Shown here: piece by piece, positions 43,404-52,576 of the stretch
How the letters are laid out: each line of letters opens with the position of its first letter
How positions within the stretch are numbered: the stretch's first letter is position 1
Assembly: GCF_000517105.1 (NCBI RefSeq)
Contig: NZ_ALVT01000034.1
Coordinates: forward strand, 63,101-127,100
Length of the DNA: 64,000 nt
DNA from: Fischerella sp. PCC 9605
GTDB lineage: Bacteria; Cyanobacteriota; Cyanobacteriia; Cyanobacteriales; Nostocaceae
Direction: 5' to 3'
Position numbers and translations under genes: made by a program
The notes under the pieces: model-generated
Databases searched by the model: none
Told to the model about the DNA's origin: nothing
Seen by the model: the letters and a program-made list of their open reading frames with translations, nothing else

Positions 43404-44804
43404 GTGCTTGTGCCTAAACTGCCTTCTGAACCCACCGACAGTAATACTAGTGCCGCAACAGATGTTACCCCAGTTGTGGCTCTGAAAGAACTCGTGGCAA
43501 GGCTGCACCGGGAGCAGAACAAGATCCAAGATTTGCTAAGTTCTTTAGGATTTGCCCTCAGAAGCTTTAACAACTTAAACCAGTTCTTAGAGTTGATACC
43601 CCTAATGGCAACAAGAGTTACAGATGCCGACGGTAGCGCACTGTTTCTCTACAAACCCAACGGTCAAGTCAGGCTAGAACAGCTTCACTGGCAGGACAGT
43701 CGCCAAAGGAAAGATATCCGCAAAGCGCTAGAAACAGCAAGTAGCCAAATTACACATACGCCAAATACATCGCCGCTAGCAACTACCACAAGTATTTTGG
43801 ATGCTCAAATGCATCAACATCTAGGGCCGGATGTGCAAGTCTTTGGCACGGCAATTCTGGTCAAGCATGTAGAACGGGGATGGCTTTATGTTTTGAGCCG
43901 CGATCCAGAGTATAGTTGGACGGAAACCAGACAAAAGTTAGTCCGGTTAGTGGCAGACCAAACCGCAGTAGCGATTGAAAACGATGAACTTGCTGTAGAA
44001 CTAAGGAAAAAAGAACGCCTAGACCAAGAACTAGAAATTGGTGCAGAGATTCAACGGCGACTTCTGCCACGCCAATGCCCTACTATTCCTGGTGTAGTTC
44101 TGGCTGCACGTTGTAAACCAGCTAATCGCGTGGGTGGAGACTACTACGACTTTATTCCTACTAATCAAAATTTGATTTTGCCGCCAACCGTAGATGCAAT
44201 TGCGGAACCTAGTCGTTGGGCTTTGGTGATTGGTGATGTGATGGGTAAAGGTGTTCCCGCAGGGCTAATTATGACAATGATGCGGGGAATGCTACGGGGA
44301 GAGGTGCTGCACAGTAACACTCCTGCCCAGATTCTCCAAAATTTGAATCGAGTCATGTATGCGGATTTAGAAAATTCCAACCGCTTCGTCACATTGTTTT
44401 ACTCAGAATACGACCCGCAAACCCAGATTTTGTCCTATAGTAATGCTGCACACAATCCTCCGATCTGGTGGCACGCTGCCACAAAAACTGTAACGCGCTT
44501 AGATACTCTAGGAATGCTGATTGGTTTGGATGCTAACAGCCAGTACGAAGATGGTCAAGCCAAGTTAGAACCGGGAGATACAATTATTTACTATACAGAT
44601 GGCTTGACCGACGCAGCCGCCGCAAGTGGCGATCGCTTTGAAGAAGAAAACTTCGTCGATGAATTCAGCGCTGCTTGCAGGCGTTGCGATACCCCACAGG
44701 AAATTCTAGATTACCTGTTTGAACGAGTACAACAATTCATCGGTACTGAGAAACAAAATACCGATGATATGACGTTGGTTGTGTTGCAAGTTGATAGTCA
44801 ATAG
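43404..44804 (+). CDS. GAF-domain PP2C-type (RsbU/SpoIIE) serine phosphatase
   Basis: A 466-residue regulatory phosphatase. Residues about 55-200 form a GAF domain (LELIPLMATRVTDADGSALF), a short coiled linker follows (LRKKERLDQELEIGAEIQRRLLP), and the C-terminal PPM domain carries the metal Asp residues in RVGGDYYDFI, IGDVMGKGVPAGLIM, YTDGLTDA and NTDDMTLVVL. Such proteins dephosphorylate anti-sigma-factor antagonists. No partner-switching genes are adjacent. The start is GTG at 43404. Confidence 0.88.
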   Translation: MLVPKLPSEPTDSNTSAATDVTPVVALKELVARLHREQNKIQDLLSSLGFALRSFNNLNQFLELIPLMATRVTDADGSALFLYKPNGQVRLEQLHWQDSRQRKDIRKALETASSQITHTPNTSPLATTTSILDAQMHQHLGPDVQVFGTAILVKHVERGWLYVLSRDPEYSWTETRQKLVRLVADQTAVAIENDELAVELRKKERLDQELEIGAEIQRRLLPRQCPTIPGVVLAARCKPANRVGGDYYDFIPTNQNLILPPTVDAIAEPSRWALVIGDVMGKGVPAGLIMTMMRGMLRGEVLHSNTPAQILQNLNRVMYADLENSNRFVTLFYSEYDPQTQILSYSNAAHNPPIWWHAATKTVTRLDTLGMLIGLDANSQYEDGQAKLEPGDTIIYYTDGLTDAAAASGDRFEEENFVDEFSAACRRCDTPQEILDYLFERVQQFIGTEKQNTDDMTLVVLQVDSQ

Positions 44805-45054
44805 TCATTAGTCACTTGTCACTGGTCATTAGTTATTACAAATGACAAAGGACAAAAACCTTTGCTTAAACTCATAGATGCTTTCCTTGTTATTAATTGC
44901 TCGGGAATCATCTTGGTGATGAGCGATCGCTATCCCAGTATGATGGTCAAGTATTTTACCTTAACTTTATTTTTATTGCCTTACTTTTCAGATTTGTATA
45001 AGTATTATTATTAACATAAGTTAACCGATTATTACGTTAATCTAATTTGTTTTG

Positions 45055-45678
45055 TCATCGACAAGCTAACGCTAACCAAATTGGATAGGCATAAGAATCT
45101 ACAGCAAGCAGCTTTGAGCCTTCATAGGTATTGAATATACTATTGGCTGTGAACTGAAGATTATCGAGTAAACGGGCGTCATCACCAAAAGCTTCAAAAG
45201 CAAGACTCCACCAATCGCGATCGCTAATGACAAGATGCGTTAGTTCCACACTACAACCATTATCGATATTTTCTTTACTAGATACAGGTTGTAGTGAAAA
45301 TTCAGATGAGACCTGGTAATGTTGTGAATAGCGAACTTTTTTAATACTTACCCAAGCAGGGTGACTCAAAATCTCTTGTAGTTGAGAACTTTCTTCCATT
45401 GGATCTTGACAAAGCCATTTAGTCCATTTTTCAACTTTGCCCTCAATAAATTCGCCAATAGACATCACGCCTAACTCTGCTTTACGCCATTTGATTTCCA
45501 GTTGATCTTGCCGTAATTTGATTCCCAAAAATTCACATTTGGGAGAGTAAAGATATAAATCTTCTCGTGCTTCTGGAGATTGTATTGGCTGAACTAGACA
45601 ATTCTGCTCAAACCAATGTTGGATGTCTTCTGGTGCTTTACCAGGGTAAAACCAGCGCAGTTCGTAAGTTGTCAGCAT
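45055..45678 (-). CDS. Conserved protein of unknown function
   Basis: A 207-residue soluble protein beginning MLTTYELRWFYPGKAPEDIQ (ATG at 45678; a GTG three codons earlier is possible). A run of strands with acidic and basic residues (DLYLYSPKCEFLGIKLRQ, EIKWRKAELG) faintly suggests a CYTH-like triphosphate tunnel fold, but the classic ExExK motif is not clear. It is divergent from the PsbP-like gene, 70 bp away, so they may share a promoter region. Confidence 0.6.
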   Translation of the reverse strand: MLTTYELRWFYPGKAPEDIQHWFEQNCLVQPIQSPEAREDLYLYSPKCEFLGIKLRQDQLEIKWRKAELGVMSIGEFIEGKVEKWTKWLCQDPMEESSQLQEILSHPAWVSIKKVRYSQHYQVSSEFSLQPVSSKENIDNGCSVELTHLVISDRDWWSLAFEAFGDDARLLDNLQFTANSIFNTYEGSKLLAVDSYAYPIWLALACR

Positions 45679-45748
45679 CCGTGGCACAATGAAAAACGAA
45701 AAATTACACTTGCCTTGTGTTGCTTCCAGCCTAAAGGAATTAAAACAA

Positions 45749-46294
45749 ATGTGGAAACGAATTGCAGTAATTTTGCTATTGGTGTTTAGCTTCAGCTTAA
45801 CTAATTACGGTTCGGCTACTGCTGCTGCACTCAAAAGCTATGTAAACACTAACGATGGCTATCAGTTCTTATATCCTAACGGCTGGGTGCAAGTTAAAGT
45901 TGCTAACGGTCCTGATGTAGTCTTCCACGATTTGATCGAAATGAGTGAAAATATCTCTGTTGTAATTAGTCCGGTACCGGAAGCCAAAACTTTAACAGAA
46001 CTAGGTACAGCTGGTGAGGTAGGATATAGACTAGGAAAAAATGCTCTTGCTCCTGAAGGTTCAGGACGGACAGCCGAATTAGTCAACGCCGAACAGCGAG
46101 AATCTAACGGTAAAACTTATTACAAATTAGAGTACTTAATCACGCTTCCCAATAACCAAAAACGCCACAATCTGGCCAGTGTAGCCACCAGCCGAGGTAA
46201 ACTTTTTACTTTTAATGCCTCCATTCCCGAAAAACGCTGGCGGAAAGTCAAAGGCATGATTGAAGAATCTGTTGATTCTTTTTCTGTGTATTAG
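45749..46294 (+). CDS. PsbP-like (CyanoP-type) thylakoid lumen protein
   Basis: A 181-residue protein with an N-terminal signal sequence (MWKRIAVILLLVFSFSL) and a PsbP fold: LKSYVNTNDGYQFLYPNGWVQ, FHDLIEMSENISVVISPVP, YYKLEYLITLPNN, HNLASVATSRGKLFTFNAS. It is likely to associate with photosystem II on the lumen side. The cleavage region NYGSATAAALKSY has no cysteine, so the lipid anchor of other CyanoP proteins seems absent. ATG at 45749 has AAAGGA upstream. Confidence 0.85.
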   Translation: MWKRIAVILLLVFSFSLTNYGSATAAALKSYVNTNDGYQFLYPNGWVQVKVANGPDVVFHDLIEMSENISVVISPVPEAKTLTELGTAGEVGYRLGKNALAPEGSGRTAELVNAEQRESNGKTYYKLEYLITLPNNQKRHNLASVATSRGKLFTFNASIPEKRWRKVKGMIEESVDSFSVY

Positions 46295-46418
46295 TCATTA
46301 GTCATTGATCAAAAGTTAGTAGTTAGTAGTTAGTAGTTAGTGGTTGGTGGTTGGTTGTTGGTTGTTATTCTCCCACTCCCCCACTCTCCCCCTCTCCCAC
46401 TCTCCCCACTCCTCACAT

Positions 46419-47012
46419 ATGGGTATTCCTCAATTTATACTCGCCTCTGCTTCACCGGCGCGACGCCGCTTGCTGCAAACTGCTGGTATCGAACCGATAG
46501 TTTATCCTAGTGATTTTGATGAGTCGCAAGTCAAACTTAACGATCCAGCACAATTGGTACAAACTCTTGCCCAACGGAAAGCGGAAACTGTAGCCCCTCA
46601 GTTTCCATCCGGTTTGATTATGGGTTGTGATTCAGTTTTAGCTGTTAATGGTGAAATTCACGGCAAACCAAAAAATGCAGAAGAAGCATATCAACGCTGG
46701 CAGATGATGCGAGGTAATATTGGCGACCTCTACACTGGCCATGCCTTGATTGACCTTTCTCACAACCGCACTTTAGTCAAGTGTCAGGTAACAAGGGTTT
46801 ACTTCGCGTCGATCGGCGATCGCACTATTGATGCATATGTCGCTACAGGCGAACCCCTCAAGTGTGCTGGGGCTTTTGCCTTGGAAGGCCGTGGTGGTTT
46901 GTTTGTAGAAAAACTCGAAGGTTGTCACAGTAATGTGATTGGGCTGAGTTTGCCTCTTCTACGGCAAATGCTGGTAGAACTTGGGTATGAGGTGACTGAT
47001 TTTTGGAATTAG
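46419..47012 (+). CDS. maf: Maf-family nucleotide pyrophosphatase
   Basis: A 197-residue protein: [19 protein letters not shown] at the N-terminus, the catalytic region [18 protein letters not shown], and [20 protein letters not shown] at the C-terminus. Maf proteins hydrolyse non-canonical or modified nucleoside triphosphates. The ATG at 46419 is chosen because the upstream in-frame extension is translated heptamer repeat ([10 protein letters not shown]-like). Repeats also follow the stop. Confidence 0.92.
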   Translation: MGIPQFILASASPARRRLLQTAGIEPIVYPSDFDESQVKLNDPAQLVQTLAQRKAETVAPQFPSGLIMGCDSVLAVNGEIHGKPKNAEEAYQRWQMMRGNIGDLYTGHALIDLSHNRTLVKCQVTRVYFASIGDRTIDAYVATGEPLKCAGAFALEGRGGLFVEKLEGCHSNVIGLSLPLLRQMLVELGYEVTDFWN

Positions 47013-47203
47013 ATTTTGTTGTTTGGTGTTTGTTGTTCGTTGTTTGGAACAACCAACTACCAACCACCAACTACTAACTACCAACTACCAACAAACAACT
47101 ACCAACCACCAACAACTAACAGAAGCGCATCCTGCCCTAATAGAGTTATGATATCTGCCATATTAATTAAGAACGCCCCTGTGAGGAGTTATTTGCCAGT
47201 GTC
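47013..47203. repeat. Heptamer repeats after maf
   Basis: CCAACTA/CCAACCA-type heptamers run from about 47045 to 47120, followed by a short leader with GTGAGGAG for the next gene. Nothing coding is seen. Confidence 0.8.
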
Positions 47204-47860
47204 ATGTTTATTCTTAAAAGGCAGGATGTTGAAATATCGACTATTGGGCACCCAAAACGAGATCAGCAAGTACCAATACTCCATTATCAGGGGCAGACCT
47301 TTAGATTAATTAGCGTCTTCAAAGCTAGTCAAGAAGAAGAAGCCAAAGCCTTGTGGAGAGAATTGACCGATAACAAAGGCAAAGCCTGTGTTTTATTGGA
47401 AGAACCTGAACGTTTTAGCGTTTGGGGTAAAATCCGTTTAGATCAACTGAGTGGCGACACGGGTAGCCATAGTAAAATTAGTATTTTTACTCAAGCTAGT
47501 ATTTTGCTGCTGCAAGCTGTGTATATGGATATAGAAGATTTTTTAGGTGCTAGGCAAGCCGCATTATTTCAGAAAGAAATTGCGGAGGTTTTGCAGCAGT
47601 GGCAATTTCCCCAGGTATCTTCGTCAGAGGGAGTCAAATTCTTGCTAGATATAGACCCACTGACTGTGCCAGTGCCCGATTGGCAAGAACATCATGTTAT
47701 TACCCTCTTGCAAGACCTACATCGGTTGGGAAAAGCCTATTTTGGCAATACTAATTTTGCCCATCCTGTGGCTGATAAATTACAAGATATGCCCCAAGGA
47801 GAGCGATCGCTATTCATCAGTTGGCTAAATCAGTCTCCACTGAGTAAACTGTGGCATTAG
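47204..47860 (+). CDS. Conserved cyanobacterial protein (Npun_F0813-like)
   Basis: A 218-residue soluble protein: MFILKRQDVEISTIGHPKRD, HYQGQTFRLISVFKASQEEE, RFSVWGKIRLDQLS. From memory it matches a cyanobacteria-only family named after Npun_F0813. No catalytic motif is recognised. It stands between maf and a membrane protein gene without obvious operon linkage. Confidence 0.75.
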   Translation: MFILKRQDVEISTIGHPKRDQQVPILHYQGQTFRLISVFKASQEEEAKALWRELTDNKGKACVLLEEPERFSVWGKIRLDQLSGDTGSHSKISIFTQASILLLQAVYMDIEDFLGARQAALFQKEIAEVLQQWQFPQVSSSEGVKFLLDIDPLTVPVPDWQEHHVITLLQDLHRLGKAYFGNTNFAHPVADKLQDMPQGERSLFISWLNQSPLSKLWH

Positions 47861-47995
47861 CATCTATCAGTGTTTGTTGACGTTGGAATCAATTTTATCG
47901 AGCAGTTAAATTGACAAAATCCTTGTCAAATAACTGTTTCACATATATTCCACCTCAAAAAATATTGCAGTAATGCACTGTCACAGTCAGGTCTT

Positions 47996-48916
47996 ATGAG
48001 TAGCATTTACAACAATAATCAAGATTCAAAATCTTTATTCACCACTGAGAACATCATTTTGGCTAGCATCGGTTGGGGTGTACTAGCACTTTTGTACTTT
48101 TTATTATTTAGTGCTAAAGTCCCAGCCAGCCCAGATTGTATAGCCAAGTTGGGTGCAAAAGCTCTGGAAACAAATTGCTTAAGGCGTGCTGATTGGTATG
48201 TTCTTGGCACAAATGTTTTTGAAGCGCTAGCTTACCTGGCTGCTAGTATCTTATGTTTTAGGAATTGGCGCAGTCAGCAAATAGTTAGCGGTCGTAAAGT
48301 ATGGCTGGCAATTGGTATTGGTATGCTTTCTTATTTTTTGGGAGGAATATTTTTTGGGTATACGGAAATAGTCCTACAAGAAGAACCTTTCCCTTCCTTA
48401 GGTGATGTATTTTTTGTAATAACATATCTATTGCTGGGCGTAGGCATGGCTTTAGCAGTGGCTTCTAGACGACTGAATTTGGAAACTTCACAGTGGATAA
48501 TAGTATTAGCAATAGGAGCTTTTGGTAGTGCGTTGGCATGGTTAATTTCCAATCAACCGCAGGCAGCAGTCGAAGCCCAATATCCTCCCGGATTGGAATT
48601 GGTTGCTTCCGCTTTGAATTGGTTTTACGTGATCAGCGACGTATTGCTGTTAATTATCGCTACTACCCTATTACTAGCTTTTTGGGGCGGACGAGTTTCT
48701 CTTTCTTGGCGTATGATTGCAGCTGCGACATTTTCGCTCTACATTGCAGATATGTGGTATAAATACGCCACGAATTCGATTCCTAATTATCAAAGTGGAG
48801 AGATACTAGAAGTATTTTGGGTGTGGAGTGGAGTGTTATTTGGTATGGGTGCTGTCTTGGAATATGACGCATCATTAAACCGTTCCCGGCGAGAACGGGT
48901 CAGAAAACGTACTTAG
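47996..48916 (+). CDS. Multi-pass membrane protein of unknown function
   Basis: A 306-residue protein with about seven hydrophobic segments spaced through its length, including LASIGWGVLALLYFLLF, VWLAIGIGMLSYFLGGIFFG and VLLLIIATTLLLAFWGG. The EEPFPSLGDVFFVITYLLLG loop recalls sensor membrane domains of cyanobacterial signalling proteins, but no output domain is attached. The HTH gene that follows starts 24 bp downstream, suggesting a two-gene operon. Confidence 0.7.
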   Translation: MSSIYNNNQDSKSLFTTENIILASIGWGVLALLYFLLFSAKVPASPDCIAKLGAKALETNCLRRADWYVLGTNVFEALAYLAASILCFRNWRSQQIVSGRKVWLAIGIGMLSYFLGGIFFGYTEIVLQEEPFPSLGDVFFVITYLLLGVGMALAVASRRLNLETSQWIIVLAIGAFGSALAWLISNQPQAAVEAQYPPGLELVASALNWFYVISDVLLLIIATTLLLAFWGGRVSLSWRMIAAATFSLYIADMWYKYATNSIPNYQSGEILEVFWVWSGVLFGMGAVLEYDASLNRSRRERVRKRT

Positions 48917-48940
48917 AAAAATTTTTGTTTGGTGTTTGCC

Positions 48941-49903
48941 GTGAGAAAACTAACAGAATCTGATAAGCAAGAAATCCTAAAATTATATCGTCAAACTGCT
49001 GAAACGACCTCTACTTTGGCGGAACGCTATGACGTGAGTAACTCGACAATTAGCCGTTTACTTAAAAGTACATTAGCAGAAGACGAGTACGAGTACCTCG
49101 TTTCTTTAAAGCGTGCTGCCAGAACTCCCGAGGGAAGGGCACAAGTAAGCTACGAAAACCCGCCTACATTTATCCAACCAGAGCTAGAACCAGAAGAGGA
49201 GCCACTAGAGCCACTAAAAGAGGAAGTTCCAGAGGAACAACCCAGTCCTATTGCTGTGACTGAAGAGCAAGATTCCCATCGTAGAAGAGTGCGGCGGCGC
49301 TCATCTGCTCCATCGGAACCAACGCCACCAGTAGCTGAGCAATTGGAGCTTTTACCCCAAATTCAAGAAGTGACAAATATTCCCAGTCCGCTTGTTGAAG
49401 ATACACGTGCAGATGCCAAAGTCATAGCGGAAATGTTGGGAGAAGAGTTGTTAGATGAGTCGGAGGAGTTAGAGGATTTAGATGAAGACCTCGACGAAGA
49501 AGACTTTGAGGATGAAGATTTCGAGGAGGAAGAAGACTTTGTAGAAGCACCACGCCTAGTGACAAGAGCTAGAACTGGTGATGCTTTTGTGCGAGTCTTG
49601 CCGTTATCAGCGGCTAGTCTACCCAGAACTTGCTATTTGGTGATCGATCGCTCCTCGGAATTAATCACCAGACCACTTAGGGACTTTGGCGACTTGGGAC
49701 ATATCCCCAGTCTGGAAACTCAGGAAAGAACTCTGCCAGTGTTTGATAATCATCGAGTGGCAAAGCGCTTCTCTACCAAACGCGATCGCGTAGTGAAAGT
49801 TCCTGATAGCAGAATGCTGCACAAGGCTCGTTATCACCTAGAAGCTAAGGGCATTACCCGACTGTTGATCGATGGTCAGGTCTATTCTCTGTCTACGGTA
49901 TAG
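48941..49903 (+). CDS. Helix-turn-helix protein with long acidic linker
   Basis: A 320-residue protein. The N-terminal ~60 residues form an HTH of the transposase/Cro-like kind (LTESDKQEILKLYRQTAETT, SNSTISRLLKS). The middle (about 85-215) is low-complexity, with an extreme Asp/Glu run near 170-205. The C-terminal ~110 residues (AASLPRTCYLVIDRSSELIT, ...ARYHLEAKGITRLLIDGQVY) look folded. GTG at 48941 is taken as start. It probably works with the membrane protein encoded just upstream, which would be a membrane sensor; this is inference from spacing. Confidence 0.7.
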   Translation: MRKLTESDKQEILKLYRQTAETTSTLAERYDVSNSTISRLLKSTLAEDEYEYLVSLKRAARTPEGRAQVSYENPPTFIQPELEPEEEPLEPLKEEVPEEQPSPIAVTEEQDSHRRRVRRRSSAPSEPTPPVAEQLELLPQIQEVTNIPSPLVEDTRADAKVIAEMLGEELLDESEELEDLDEDLDEEDFEDEDFEEEEDFVEAPRLVTRARTGDAFVRVLPLSAASLPRTCYLVIDRSSELITRPLRDFGDLGHIPSLETQERTLPVFDNHRVAKRFSTKRDRVVKVPDSRMLHKARYHLEAKGITRLLIDGQVYSLSTV

Positions 49904-49997
49904 TCATTGGTCATTAGTCATTGGTCATTGGTCATTGGTCATTAGCTTTTGACAAATGACAAAGGACTTTTGACAAATCCAAAATTTGAGCAAATTT

Positions 49998-50324
49998 ATG
50001 GATAACTCAACTGGCTACGGTATAGTTTTGGTGACTGCTGCCTCTAGGGAAGAGGCAGAGGCGATCGCATCTGTTCTTGTAGAATCTAAACTTGCTGCTT
50101 GCGCAAATTTTTTCCCGATCCAGTCTGTTTATACCTGGCAAGGAGAAGTACAAAAAGAGCAAGAATGGCAGCTGTTCATCAAAACTGACTTGAACCAATT
50201 TTCTAACTTAGAAGCCAAAATTCGCGAGATTCACTCTTACCAAGTTCCAGAAATTATTGCTCTGCCTATTATTGCAGGTTCTCATCCCTATTTGCAGTGG
50301 ATTTCAGAACAAGTTAATCATTAG
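49998..50324 (+). CDS. cutA: Divalent-cation tolerance protein CutA
   Basis: A 108-residue PII-like trimeric protein of normal size: GIVLVTAASREEAEAIASVL, LAACANFFPIQSVYTWQGEV, KTDLNQFSNLEAKIREIHSY and PEIIALPIIAGSHPYLQWI. ATG at 49998 is preferred to TTG at 49986. Upstream are TTGGTCA-type heptamers (49905-49950), and more follow the stop. Confidence 0.95.
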   Translation: MDNSTGYGIVLVTAASREEAEAIASVLVESKLAACANFFPIQSVYTWQGEVQKEQEWQLFIKTDLNQFSNLEAKIREIHSYQVPEIIALPIIAGSHPYLQWISEQVNH

Positions 50325-50726
50325 TCATTGGTCATTGGTCATTGGTCATGGGTCATTAGTGGTTGGTAGTTAATTTTTCTCCACGTTCCTACCAATAACT
50401 TATACCAAACTGGGTATTGGGAATTGGTGATTGGGGATTGGGTACTGGTGAGAATGATGAATGATGAATGCGATTGGGCTGAAAATTTCATAATTCATAA
50501 TTCATAATTCATAATTTTTATGCCCCAGTTCCTTTTACATCAGCTAAAAAAATTTTGGACTTTTGACTATTGACCCTACCCTGCACTCGAGGGCATGCTT
50601 TGGACTCTGGAGCGATCGCGTATATTTACTTTACAAAACTCGACAAAACTTAAATTCTGGTGAGAGAAACTAGCAGTAATCTTGGAAGTAATTAATTATT
50701 TTTTTATACTCCGGGGTATACGCTTT
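50325..50726. other. Repeat-containing leader of the first radical-SAM gene
   Basis: TTGGTCA-type heptamers (to about 50360) and ATAATTC repeats (about 50490-50515) occupy the first part. Close to the gene, an imperfect palindrome TATACTCCGGGGTATA (50705-50720) ends 6 bp before the ATG. It could be an operator or cover the ribosome binding site. No gene is seen. Confidence 0.5.
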
Positions 50727-52301
50727 ATGAAAGCTTTACTACTCTGGCCCATAATGCCCAATTCCTTCTGGTCTTACCAGGAAACTCTGGACTTGGCGGG
50801 TTTACGCTCTACTAATCCACCATTGGGTTTAATAACAGTAGCGGCGATGTTACCTGCTGATTGGGAAATTCGCTTTGTCGATCGCAATATCCGTCTGGAG
50901 GAAGATGACGATTGGGCATGGTGCGATATTGTCATCATGTCTGCAATGATTATCCAGAAACAAGATTTTTGGGAGTTAATTCAAAAAGGAGTGGCGTTAG
51001 GTAAAAAAGTGGCGGTAGGCGGGCCTTTCCCCACATCAGTACCGGAATTTGCCTTGGAAGCGGGAGCACATTATTTGATTTTAGATGAGGGAGAATACAC
51101 TATCCCCATGTTTTTAGAAGCCTTGGCACGGGGAGAAGAATGGGGCATTTTCCGCGCGACAGAAAAACCTGATGTTACTCAAACACCCATTGCACGCTTT
51201 GACTTGCTGGATCTAGATGCTTACCTGGCAATAACAGTACAGTTTTCGAGAGGGTGTCCGTTCCAGTGTGAATTTTGTGACATTATCAACTTGTACGGAC
51301 GCAAGCCCCGCACCAAAACACCAGAACAAATGCTCAAGGAATTTCAAGTCCTCTACGATTTGGGCTGGCGACGCTACGTATTCGTAGTAGATGACAATTT
51401 TATTGGCAATAAACGCAACGCTAAAGTATTTCTACAGGCGCTCATCCCCTGGATGGAAGAACACGATTACCCGTTCATTCTGGTGACAGAAGCTTCTCTC
51501 AACCTAGCGGAGGATGAAGAACTAATAGAATTGATGGTCAAAGCTGGTTTCACTCTCGTGTTTATGGGCATTGAAACCCCAGACACAGATAGTCTGTTGG
51601 GCATTCACAAAGTCCAGAATACACGCCGCGACCTGATCGAGTCTTGCCACAAAATCACGCGGGCAGGATTGCAGATTATGTCTGGTTTTATCATGGGATT
51701 TGACAACGAACGTCTTGGTGCAGGCCGGCGTATCCAGGAATTTATTGAAGAAACGGGTATTCCCCAAGGACAGTTTAGCTTGCTGCAAGCATTGCAAAAT
51801 ACTGCCATGTGGAACCGCCTGAAGCAAGAAGGGCGACTCATTGATGGGTTGGGAACATTCCACCAAGGTGCGATTATGAACTTTGTACCGACACGTCCGG
51901 TGGAAGAAATAGTTGAGGAATATATCGACGCCTTCTGGAATATCTATGAACCGATGCCTTATCTGAAACGGACATTCCGCCACTTTATGATGATGAAAGG
52001 TTGGCGGGGTAAAACTAAGCGTCCGATCGCATCGAAGGAGATACGTTTATATACTGCAATTTGCTGGCGACAGGGTGTAGTACGTTCTACGCGCTGGCGG
52101 TTCTGGTGGCAATTAGTGGCGATCGCTTTTTCCAAACCCCGTTTATTGTATGACTACTTAACTACCCTAGGTGTAGGTGAACACTTCTTTAACTACCGCT
52201 ATGAAGTCAGGGCACAATTGCTGCAAAAACTGGCAGCGTTGAAACAAGACACACAAGAACAGGAGAAGACCGCAACTTATTCGCTAGAACTTATTAATTG
52301 A
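50727..52301 (+). CDS. B12-binding-domain radical SAM protein (DUF4070 type), copy 1
   Basis: A 524-residue protein. Residues about 1-150 form a cobalamin-binding-like domain (MKALLLWPIMPNSFWSYQET, DIVIMSAMIIQKQDF, KVAVGGPFPTSVPEFALEAG), the radical SAM core has the CxxxCxxC motif GCPFQCEFCD (about residue 176), and the C-terminal region matches the DUF4070 type. Members of this class do methylations or other radical reactions on lipids and natural products; the substrate is unknown. ATG at 50727. A paralogue follows at 52577. Confidence 0.85.
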   Translation: MKALLLWPIMPNSFWSYQETLDLAGLRSTNPPLGLITVAAMLPADWEIRFVDRNIRLEEDDDWAWCDIVIMSAMIIQKQDFWELIQKGVALGKKVAVGGPFPTSVPEFALEAGAHYLILDEGEYTIPMFLEALARGEEWGIFRATEKPDVTQTPIARFDLLDLDAYLAITVQFSRGCPFQCEFCDIINLYGRKPRTKTPEQMLKEFQVLYDLGWRRYVFVVDDNFIGNKRNAKVFLQALIPWMEEHDYPFILVTEASLNLAEDEELIELMVKAGFTLVFMGIETPDTDSLLGIHKVQNTRRDLIESCHKITRAGLQIMSGFIMGFDNERLGAGRRIQEFIEETGIPQGQFSLLQALQNTAMWNRLKQEGRLIDGLGTFHQGAIMNFVPTRPVEEIVEEYIDAFWNIYEPMPYLKRTFRHFMMMKGWRGKTKRPIASKEIRLYTAICWRQGVVRSTRWRFWWQLVAIAFSKPRLLYDYLTTLGVGEHFFNYRYEVRAQLLQKLAALKQDTQEQEKTATYSLELIN

Positions 52302-52576
52302 ATAGATGACAAGTATTAGGTGGGCACGAATAAAGTTAACTTGTGAGGATCGTCATTTGTCATTTGTCATTGGTAAGGGTTTGAGTATTTTTATATTCCA
52401 AAACACATAGCTGCTTTTATTCCCACCTACCTACTTAACGGTTTGAGATTTGGGATTTTGTAAGACAACTGGGCGCGATCCGAGATGACAATCATCTCTG
52501 CGTTAAGAACTCAGAAAAAGGATTTTTAAAAGTTAGAAGATTACCTCAATCAAAATACAATCAGGGAAATACAGCA

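Noticed and set aside
46344-46418. N-terminal extension of Maf (Ser/Pro/His-rich)
   Set aside because: It is translated repeat DNA; the family start is [16 protein letters not shown] at 46419.
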